DNA of 12,289 nt from CAZPXF01 sp964590945 (lineage in GTDB: Bacteria > Bacillota > Clostridia > Lachnospirales > Lachnospiraceae), in NCBI GenBank assembly GCA_964590945.1, contig CAZPXF010000069.1, forward strand, positions 1 through 12,289, given 5' to 3'. Within the stretch, counting starts at the first letter, position 1. Every line of letters begins with the position of its first letter. A program made the position numbers and the translations under genes. The notes under the pieces were generated by a model. That model ran no database searches. It saw nothing but the letters and a program-made list of their open reading frames with translations, and was not told where the DNA came from. Shown one piece after another: positions 7,214-12,289 of this stretch.

Positions 7214-7230
7214 AGGTGATATTATTTCAA
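7202..7230 (-). promoter_or_regulatory. Near-consensus sigma-A promoter for the repressor-mutS2 unit
   Basis: On the minus strand TTGAAA (7230-7225) and TATAAT (7207-7202) are separated by exactly 17 nt. This is the best promoter in the window. It should drive the repressor and, as no terminator is seen before 1817, possibly the small ORF, mutS2 and the two-component genes. Confidence 0.85.
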
Positions 7231-7346
7231 TAGAAAAATCAAAATAATTCCACTTTAAGTATTGGAGCGCGATTGAAGTGATGCTCCGGCCTGATAAATG
7301 TAAATGGGAAGCAGGCGGGGAATCGGGAAAAAGGAGGGGTCTGCGT

Positions 7347-7433
7347 ATGCAGGCGCTTTTCCGGCTGAAATACGTTATAATTATCTGGCCTGTAATTATT
7401 GCATTAAAAAGGGAAAATATTGTATACTGTTGA
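7347..7433 (+). CDS. Possible 28-residue hydrophobic small protein
   Basis: Unrecognised. A very strong AAGGAGGGG (7331-7339) sits about 9 nt before an ATG opening 28 codons. The product begins MQALFRLKYVIIIWPVIIAL and ends in KRENIVYC, that is, one short hydrophobic segment with flanking Lys/Arg, like many small membrane proteins or leader peptides. Its TGA abuts an ATG at 7434 that is in frame with the HtrA-like gene, so coupling is conceivable. Against it: the likely promoter of the HtrA-like gene (7399-7428) lies inside this frame, and no clear promoter was found upstream of 7331. Confidence 0.3.
   Translation: MQALFRLKYVIIIWPVIIALKRENIVYC
7399..7428 (+). promoter_or_regulatory. Candidate promoter of the HtrA-like/YhaM/RlmD unit
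   Basis: TTGCAT (7399-7404) and TATACT (7423-7428) are 18 nt apart. The expected start, about 7435, gives a 5' leader of about 70 nt to the preferred ATG at 7506. Together with the minus-strand promoter and the possible small ORF, this accounts for most of the 338-nt divergent gap 7168-7505; nothing convincing was seen in the rest (about 7231-7330). Confidence 0.55.
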
Positions 7434-7505
7434 ATGAAAGTTAGCATGATGCGCAAGGAGGATTTTACCAGAATCCATGTAAAACATTTGAGAGGGTCAT
7501 GGAGT

Positions 7506-8801
7506 ATGTCAGATGATTTGAACCGGAGACCGGGTCAGCAGCAGGATGCTGACGGCGATTATGCTTTTTTACAGGAAACAATTAAGGGAGATCAGATGAA
7601 TGGCAGGAAGTTTTTCAGGAGAGGACTTCGTGTTATTTGTTGCGGTTTCCTTTTTGGCGCGGCATTTATCCTTGGCGCGGCTGTTTTTGCGCCCACTGCG
7701 AATAGTATAAGGAATTCCTCCTCAGGGGCGGTATCGCTTTTTGACGGAGAATCCGTTGAGACTTCGGCGACATCTGAGGAAGAGAAGACGAAGAAGAAAG
7801 AAGAGAAAGCGCTGGACGCAAAGAGCGATGAGGAGCCGGAGGAGCTGATGCTGAATGCGGAGAATTATACGCAGCTTTATCGACGGATCAAGGAGGTAAG
7901 GAGGACAGCGGAAGCAAGCCTTACGGATGTACGGGGATATGCCGGGGATGACAATGAGGATCAGGTATTTCACTCTTACGGCTGCGTGCTTGCGGAGAAT
8001 ACGAGCAATATGCTTTTGATGACTTCCGGCGACAGGCTTGGAAAGGCGGAGCGCATCACAGTCGAATTTTCGAGCGGCGAGGTGTGCGAAGCTTCGGTCC
8101 GAGAAAAATATGACGTTTTAAATATTGCGGTACTATCCGTTTCCACAAGTGACATGAGCAAGAAGACGCTTAATAGGGTGAAGGCGGCAAATCTTGGAAC
8201 GTCTGCGGGGCTGGAAGCCGGGGATCCGGTGATCGCCCTCGGAAATATTTATGGGTTCACGGATTCGGCAGGATATGGTATGATACAGAACGTATCCGAT
8301 GAGATCCAAAAAGAAGACGGCACATATTACCGGATTATGACGGACATTCAGGGCGCGGAGGACGGAAGCGGGATTCTTCTGAATCTTCAGGGGGATATTA
8401 TCGGCGTTGTTTCTTCGGCTGTATCCGATACAGATAATCAGGGAATGGTTGCCGGAATCGGTATAACCGACCTGAAACCAATTTTGGAATATCTTCTAAA
8501 TGGAAAGACAGTGCCATATATCGGCATCATTGGCACGGATGTTACGGAGGAGGCTTCCAAAGAGCAGGAGATGCCGGCGGGCGTTTATGTCCAAAGCGTA
8601 TCGGCAGACTCCCCGGCTATGGATTCGGGTGTGAAAAATGGCGATATATTTACAAAGATCAATGATGAAGAGATTGAGACGCTGGAGGATTACCATCGGG
8701 CATTGATGAAATGTAAGGCGGAATCTGAGATCATCATCAGAGGTATGCGCCGGGGAAACGATGGTTATGTTGAGATGAATTTTAAGATAGAACTGAAATA
8801 A
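7506..8801 (+). CDS. HtrA/DegP-like membrane protein with degenerate active site, one PDZ domain
   Basis: 431 residues: cytoplasmic N-terminus (1-40), one TM segment (about 42-62), a charged linker (82-115), a trypsin-like S1C domain (about 130-330) and a C-terminal PDZ domain (about 335-430). The fold is recognisable from ITVEFSSGE (184-192), LEAGDPVIALGN (236-247) and LLNLQGDIIGVVSS (291-304). Aligned by eye with HtrA, the His-bearing segment reads LLMTSGD (171-177, no His), the catalytic Asp position is Asn207 (VLNIAVL), and the GNSGGP motif is reduced to DGSG around Ser288. It is therefore probably a pseudoprotease acting as an extracytoplasmic binding or scaffold protein. The ATG at 7506 has AGAGGG 9 nt upstream; another in-frame ATG at 7434 would lie almost at the predicted transcription start. 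The YhaM-family gene follows after 52 nt. Confidence 0.85.
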   Translation: MSDDLNRRPGQQQDADGDYAFLQETIKGDQMNGRKFFRRGLRVICCGFLFGAAFILGAAVFAPTANSIRNSSSGAVSLFDGESVETSATSEEEKTKKKEEKALDAKSDEEPEELMLNAENYTQLYRRIKEVRRTAEASLTDVRGYAGDDNEDQVFHSYGCVLAENTSNMLLMTSGDRLGKAERITVEFSSGEVCEASVREKYDVLNIAVLSVSTSDMSKKTLNRVKAANLGTSAGLEAGDPVIALGNIYGFTDSAGYGMIQNVSDEIQKEDGTYYRIMTDIQGAEDGSGILLNLQGDIIGVVSSAVSDTDNQGMVAGIGITDLKPILEYLLNGKTVPYIGIIGTDVTEEASKEQEMPAGVYVQSVSADSPAMDSGVKNGDIFTKINDEEIETLEDYHRALMKCKAESEIIIRGMRRGNDGYVEMNFKIELK

Positions 8802-8853
8802 CGCTCTTTTGATACGGGAGAGTTGAATGAAAGATAGAAATGAGGAAGATAGT

Positions 8854-9798
8854 ATGAGATTTATAGAGACATTGCGTGAAGGTGAGACGATCCGCTCCAT
8901 TTATCTCTGCAAGACAAAGCGCTGTGCGGAGACCAGAAATGGAAAACCATATGATAATCTGATCCTTCAGGATAAGACAGGTACGCTGGATGGAAAGATC
9001 TGGGATCCGAATTCTCATGGGATTGCTGATTATGACGAGAAGGATTTTGTAGAGGTTGTGGGAGACATTATCACATACAATGGCAATCTGCAGCTGAATA
9101 TTAAACAACTCCGGATTCCGTCTGAGATGGAGTATAAGGCGGCGGATTATATGCCGAGTACGGATAAAGACGTGGATCAGATGTTTTCCCGGCTCCTTTG
9201 CTATATTGACAGTGTTGAAAATATCTATTTAAAGAAGATCCTGGAGTATTTTTTTAAAGAAGATAAGGCGTTTATCCGCAGCTTTCAGGATCATTCCGCT
9301 GCAAAGACTGTGCATCATGGATTTGCAGGCGGCCTTTTGGAGCATACGTTAAGCGTTGCAAATATTTGTGATTTCTTTGCGAAGACCTATCCGATCCTGA
9401 ACCGGGATCTTTTGATGACGGCAGCGATATTGCACGATATCGGCAAGACAAAGGAACTGTCCCTTTTTCCGGAAAATGATTATACCGATGAAGGCCAGTT
9501 GATCGGCCATATTGTCATTGGTGTGGAGATGATCGGGGATGTGATCCGGGAGATTCCGGATTTTCCGGTCATACTGGCATATGAATTGAAGCACTGTATT
9601 CTGGCGCACCACGGGGAATTGGAGTACGGCTCTCCGAAGAAGCCTGCGATCGCAGAGGCAGTTGCACTCAACTATGCGGATTCTATGGATGCGAAGATGG
9701 AGACGATGATCGAGGCTTTGAAGGATAAAAAGAAGACGGAGTGGACCGGGTATAACCGGTTATTCGAGACAAATCTGAGACGAACAAGCATTTCGTAA
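8854..9798 (+). CDS. yhaM: YhaM-family 3'-5' exoribonuclease (OB fold + HD domain)
   Basis: 314 residues, the same length as Bacillus subtilis YhaM as I recall it. The N-terminal OB-type nucleic-acid-binding domain (about 1-90) contains NLILQDKTGTLDGKIWD (35-51). The C-terminal HD phosphohydrolase domain (about 145-285) has GLLEHTLSV (His164), ILHDIGKTKE (His194, Asp195), GHIVIG (His219), AHHGELEYGSPKKP (252-264) and NYADSMDAKM (Asp276); these residues bind the divalent metals. The known family activity is 3'-5' degradation of RNA, and also single-stranded DNA, in the cytoplasm. The ATG at 8854 has GAGGA upstream and gives the family N-terminus MRFIETLREG; an in-frame ATG at 8827 (after GGGAGAG) would add nine residues. 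It lies 52 nt after the HtrA-like gene and 64 nt before rlmD, with no strong terminator between. Confidence 0.93.
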   Translation: MRFIETLREGETIRSIYLCKTKRCAETRNGKPYDNLILQDKTGTLDGKIWDPNSHGIADYDEKDFVEVVGDIITYNGNLQLNIKQLRIPSEMEYKAADYMPSTDKDVDQMFSRLLCYIDSVENIYLKKILEYFFKEDKAFIRSFQDHSAAKTVHHGFAGGLLEHTLSVANICDFFAKTYPILNRDLLMTAAILHDIGKTKELSLFPENDYTDEGQLIGHIVIGVEMIGDVIREIPDFPVILAYELKHCILAHHGELEYGSPKKPAIAEAVALNYADSMDAKMETMIEALKDKKKTEWTGYNRLFETNLRRTSIS

Positions 9799-9862
9799 TA
9801 TAGTACTCTTTCTTTTAATTAGAAGGCGGGAGCTTTTTTAAATGGAAGGACGAAGATGACGT

Positions 9863-11533
9863 ATGAACAAAAATGATGTTGTGGAAGTGGTGATCGAGGA
9901 TATCGGCGTCGGGGGAGAGGGCATTGGAAAAATCGACGGCTATACGTTATTTATCAAGGATGCGGTTATTGGAGATACCGTCCGGGCAAAGGTAATAAAG
10001 GCGAAGAAATCCTACGGATACGCACGCCTTTTGGATGTGATCGTGCCGTCCGTCCATCGTGTGGAGCCGTTCTGTCCGGTTGCAAGACAGTGCGGAGGCT
10101 GCCAGCTTCAGACACTTTCCTATGAGCAGCAGCTGGAATATAAACGAAAAAAAGTGGAAGGGAATCTTCGTCGGATCGGCGGCTTTACAGAGCTTCCGGA
10201 ACTTGAGATCGCCGGGATGGAAGAGCCGGGACACTATCGGAATAAAGCGCAGTTTCCGGTGGGCAAGGATAAAGAGGGAAATCTGATTACAGGATTTTAT
10301 GCCGGGCGGACGCATACGATCATTCCGAATATGGACTGTGCCCTTGGGATGCCGGGAAACGAGGAAATATTAAAGCGTGTAATCAGATTTATGCGGGTGT
10401 ATCGCATCAAACCTTACGATGAGGCGGCGCACACGGGGTTGGTGCGCCACATTCTGATCCGTTATGGGCGAAGAACCGGGCAGTGGATGGTCTGTCTTGT
10501 GATTAACGGGCATGGCATCCGAAAGGCAGAAAAGCTTGCTGAGAGCCTCTGCGAAATTCCCGGAATGACAAGCATCACATATTCTGTCAACACCGAGAAG
10601 ACAAATGTCATTATGGGAAATGAGCTCCATATCATCTGGGGACAGGATCATATCACGGACTATATTGGAGAGATTCAGTATCAGATCTCGCCGCTTTCAT
10701 TTTTTCAGGTAAATCCGGTGCAGACAGAGGTACTTTATGGACTTGCCCTTGAATTCGCCGGACTGACGGGAAAAGAGACGGTCTGGGATCTTTACTGCGG
10801 CATTGGCACGATCTCTCTCTTTCTTGCGCAGAGGGCGAAGCAGGTATACGGCGTGGAGATCATCCCGCAGGCTATCGACGATGCGCGGAATAATGCGAAG
10901 CTGAATGGTTTTGCGAACGTGGAATTTTTTGTCGGAAAGGCAGAAGAAGTTCTTCCGCAGCAGTATGAGAAAACGAAGATTCATGCGGATGTGATCGTGG
11001 TAGATCCGCCGCGCAAGGGGTGCGATGAGACGCTGCTTCGAACGATGGTGGAGATGGAGCCGGAGAGGATCGTGTATGTAAGCTGTGATCCTGCGACGCT
11101 GGCGAGAGATCTGAAGTATTTGTGCGGGCATGGGTATGAGTTGATCCGGGCGAAGGCGGTCGATATGTTTCCGATGACCGTGCATGTGGAAACCATTGTA
11201 CTTTTGTCCCACAAGTCACCAGACAGCACTATAAATGTTAGGGTTGAATTTGGAGAAGGCGAGGGGAAAGTGCCGTTAGATGCGATTGCGGAACGTGCAA
11301 AGAAATATCAGCCAAAACCTAAAATCACATATAAAATGATACAGGAGTATGTTGAAAAGAAATATGGATTTAGGGTGCATACTGCATATATCGCAGAGGT
11401 AAAAAGGTCTTTGGGATTGACAACGTATGATGCGCCTAATGCAGTAGAAAAACTGAAGCAACCGAGAAAACATCCACCAAAAGAGAAAGTAGAGGCAATA
11501 AAGGATACACTGAAGTTTTTTGACGTGATTTAA
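9863..11533 (+). CDS. rlmD: RlmD/TrmA-family 23S rRNA uracil-C5 methyltransferase with C-terminal extension
   Basis: 556 residues, about 100 longer than usual (E. coli RlmD 433, B. subtilis RlmCD 459). TRAM domain at about 1-60; [4Fe-4S] ligands C71, C77, C80 and C159; SAM motif DLYCGIGTISLFLA (309-322); IVVDPPRKG (378-386); nucleophile Cys408 in VSCDPATLARDL; and the HVET motif (441-444) near the normal C-terminus. It methylates C5 of a specific uridine in 23S rRNA using SAM; the exact uridine cannot be told from sequence. Residues 451-556 form an extra Lys-rich domain (ITYKMIQEYVEKKYGFRV, VKRSLGL, DAPNAVEKLKQPRKH) with an HTH-like look. Its DNA is about 38% GC against about 55% before it, suggesting it came from a mobile element joined in frame. 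AAGGA lies 12 nt before the ATG. The stop overlaps the next start (TAATG). Confidence 0.93.
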   Translation: MNKNDVVEVVIEDIGVGGEGIGKIDGYTLFIKDAVIGDTVRAKVIKAKKSYGYARLLDVIVPSVHRVEPFCPVARQCGGCQLQTLSYEQQLEYKRKKVEGNLRRIGGFTELPELEIAGMEEPGHYRNKAQFPVGKDKEGNLITGFYAGRTHTIIPNMDCALGMPGNEEILKRVIRFMRVYRIKPYDEAAHTGLVRHILIRYGRRTGQWMVCLVINGHGIRKAEKLAESLCEIPGMTSITYSVNTEKTNVIMGNELHIIWGQDHITDYIGEIQYQISPLSFFQVNPVQTEVLYGLALEFAGLTGKETVWDLYCGIGTISLFLAQRAKQVYGVEIIPQAIDDARNNAKLNGFANVEFFVGKAEEVLPQQYEKTKIHADVIVVDPPRKGCDETLLRTMVEMEPERIVYVSCDPATLARDLKYLCGHGYELIRAKAVDMFPMTVHVETIVLLSHKSPDSTINVRVEFGEGEGKVPLDAIAERAKKYQPKPKITYKMIQEYVEKKYGFRVHTAYIAEVKRSLGLTTYDAPNAVEKLKQPRKHPPKEKVEAIKDTLKFFDVI

Positions 11534-11799
11534 TGGAGACAAGTATATATCAGATTGCAGAGAAAATAAGTAAACTTTATCAAGAAGCGTATGATGTTTA
11601 TTTGCCATTGGTTGAAGATGTGTGTGGTAGGGAAGTGTCAGAATATGAACTATCGCATTTGCTCGACTACCTGTTGGATTTTGCTTGTGATGCAAAAATA
11701 TTAGGTCTTTATAAAAGAGTTTGCAGAAGGTATTTATATACATATCCGAGCTGCATCAAATTTTATATTGAAGCGTATTGGGAGATGTGGGGAGCATGA
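11213..11799 (+). mobile_element. Candidate mobile-element-derived segment at the 3' end of rlmD
   Basis: From about 11213, directly after the codons for HVETIVLLSH, hand-counted GC drops from about 55% (11041-11160) to 35-45% (11221-11520) and about 30% (11521-11580). The segment holds the extra rlmD C-terminal domain and the overlapping 88-residue gene. The 3' end of rumA/rlmD-type genes is a known integration target of some Firmicute integrative elements (established knowledge). No integrase or paired att repeats can be seen in this window, so this may be a scar, one end of a larger element running off the right edge, or an old fusion. Confidence 0.4.
11533..11799 (+). CDS. 88-residue protein of unknown function, coupled to rlmD
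   Basis: Not recognised as a named family. It starts METSIYQIAEKISKLYQEAY and ends FYIEAYWEMWGA. It is acidic at the N-terminal half, Tyr-rich (CRRYLYTYPS) and predicted by eye to be mostly helical, with no TM segment or signal peptide. The ATG overlaps the rlmD TAA by one base (TAATG), implying translational reinitiation and a related role or a shared origin with the rlmD extension. GC is about 30-35%, the lowest of any gene here, pointing to transfer. Its own TGA overlaps another ATG (ATGA) that opens only 11 codons, as if a third gene of the set once followed. Confidence 0.75.
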   Translation: METSIYQIAEKISKLYQEAYDVYLPLVEDVCGREVSEYELSHLLDYLLDFACDAKILGLYKRVCRRYLYTYPSCIKFYIEAYWEMWGA

Positions 11800-11831
11800 A
11801 ACTTTCGCTTTCAAAAATAATGGTAATTTAA
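11796..11831 (+). pseudogene. Possible truncated gene start, 11 codons
   Basis: The ATG overlaps the preceding TGA as ATGA and has GGGGAG directly upstream. It encodes MKLSLSKIMVI and then stops at TAA. The coupling geometry looks like the beginning of a next operon gene that was cut off, perhaps when the insertion sequence arrived; it is equally possible that the overlap is accidental. Confidence 0.2.
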
Positions 11832-11998
11832 ATACAACTTCCCAATGAGTGAGACTATACAAAAGCCTATAGATTTCACTCTGTAAGTGGTCACAAGGCA
11901 GGAATCAGCTGCTTGAAGCGTCTGGAAGCACCCATATTGTGCCGCTTCCGATCGTCGTTCTTAAAAAACGTCGACATTTTGTGAGGCAAAGCTCTTGC
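11832..11998. other. Gene-poor, hairpin-rich stretch before the transposase gene
   Basis: No convincing gene. A two-part hairpin spans 11847-11881 (GAGTGA with TCACTC, inner CTATA with TATAG) and GGAAGC (11924-11929) pairs with GCTTCC (11944-11949). Neither has a clear T-run. One frame stays open from 11873 to 12001 but has no ATG or SD and matches nothing I recognise. The stretch may be the non-coding left part of the insertion sequence, but its outer end cannot be placed. Confidence 0.5.
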
Positions 11999-12033
11999 AT
12001 ATAGTCTAATTACGTTGCATAATTAGACTATAT
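11999..12033. repeat. 14-bp perfect hairpin directly upstream of the transposase gene
   Basis: The 14-base arms 11999-12012 and 12020-12033 pair perfectly around the loop CGTTGCA. The arms are AT-rich (core TAGTCTAATTA). The hairpin ends 2 nt before the GGAGG (12036-12040) of the following gene. In several insertion sequences a hairpin here limits transposase translation from read-through mRNA; the same role is inferred here. Confidence 0.85.
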
Positions 12034-12048
12034 ATGGAGGTGCTACAT

Positions 12049-12289
12049 ATGCCGATACCACAAGATATCCTGGCTGTTGCCAGACCTAAGAATACAGTTG
12101 TTATCGCTTACGGCAAGAACAAGAGTTTGTATGCTGTGCGCCAGCGGATCGGTTGCCGGAATGACAACGGGCGCCATTTGCCGATTAACGGCTCGACAAT
12201 CGGACATATTATAGATGGTGTGTATGTCCCGATTGACAAGGAAATTCCAGCGGGTGTTTCATCCGCTTCGGTTGATCTAAAAGACTGGG
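12049..12289 (+). CDS. Transposase-like protein, N-terminal part (cut by window edge)
   Basis: Eighty codons are visible before the edge. The ATG has GGAGG 8 nt upstream. The sequence begins MPIPQDILAVARPKNTVVIA and continues with YAVRQRIGC, LPINGSTIGHIIDGVYVP and VDLKDW. From memory this resembles the N-terminal region of IS1634/IS4-type DDE transposases of Clostridia, in which a YGK...LYAV.QR.GC segment and a TIGHI.G.Y.P segment precede the catalytic domain. No catalytic residue is within the window, so the family call rests on this resemblance only. Base composition is near 45% GC, unlike the 30% gene before it, consistent with a separate arrival. Confidence 0.55.
   Translation, partial: MPIPQDILAVARPKNTVVIAYGKNKSLYAVRQRIGCRNDNGRHLPINGSTIGHIIDGVYVPIDKEIPAGVSSASVDLKDW

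Noticed and set aside
7211..7456. Minus-strand 81-codon frame in the divergent gap
   Set aside because: Overlaps both promoters, lacks an SD and has an unconvincing composition.
7455..7482. AAGGAGG followed 15 nt later by ATGTAA (start directly followed by stop)
   Set aside because: A start-stop element can stall ribosomes, but the spacing is too long for efficient initiation and nothing else supports it.
9799..9862. T-run (cttttttaaa) between yhaM and rlmD as a terminator
   Set aside because: Only a weak 4-5 bp stem precedes it; read-through into rlmD is more likely.
11276..11743. Minus-strand 155-codon frame across the rlmD extension
   Set aside because: Antisense to well-formed overlapping plus-strand genes, with no SD or domain.
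11873..12001. 43-codon open frame (LLEASGSTHIVPLPIVV...) before the transposase gene
   Set aside because: No ATG or SD and no recognised homology; this length can be open by chance, although a decayed gene fragment cannot be excluded.

Overview
The window looks like chromosome from a gut-type Firmicute of class Clostridia, most likely Lachnospiraceae. Evidence: a small 2[4Fe-4S] clostridial ferredoxin, strong AGGAGG-type ribosome binding sites, consensus sigma-A promoters, MutS2, a YhaM-family exoribonuclease, an RlmD-type rRNA methyltransferase, and moderate GC with abundant CGG/CCG/GGA codons. No species can be named from the sequence alone. No rRNA, tRNA or CRISPR array was seen.

Layout. 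(1) 3-173, minus: ferredoxin, diverging from (2) 394-1713, plus: a sugar-type periplasmic-binding lipoprotein with no transporter genes beside it. (3) A 20-bp hairpin with T-runs on both strands (1772-1817) ends this gene and the convergent minus-strand unit. (4) Minus-strand unit read 7230 -> 1772: an XRE/S24 LexA-like repressor, a probable 40-residue ORF whose stop overlaps the mutS2 start (ATGA), mutS2, an OmpR-type response regulator and its sensor kinase. A near-consensus promoter and a dyad over its -10 region precede the repressor, so the unit may be autoregulated. (5) Plus-strand unit from about 7399: an HtrA-like membrane protein that has lost two of three catalytic residues, a YhaM-family OB/HD exoribonuclease, and RlmD with a foreign-looking C-terminal extension overlapping an 88-residue unknown protein. 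(6) 11800-12048: a palindrome-rich stretch with no convincing gene. (7) 12049 to the edge: the start of a transposase-like gene.

Most of the window is ordinary core genome with an RNA/translation quality-control flavour (MutS2, YhaM, RlmD) plus envelope sensing (two-component system, pseudo-HtrA). The accessory signal is at the right end. Inside rlmD, just after the normal end of the enzyme (about 11213), hand-counted GC falls from about 55% to about 38%, then to about 30% in the next gene. The frame continues about 106 residues beyond the usual enzyme, then an overlapping small gene and an insertion sequence follow. This fits a mobile element integrated at the 3' end of rlmD that preserved the methyltransferase frame. 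The less conspicuous oddities are the S24 repressor with Ala-Glu where Ala-Gly is normally cleaved, the MutS2 Smr domain lacking its LDLR motif, the acidic insert in the binding protein, and several small ORFs.
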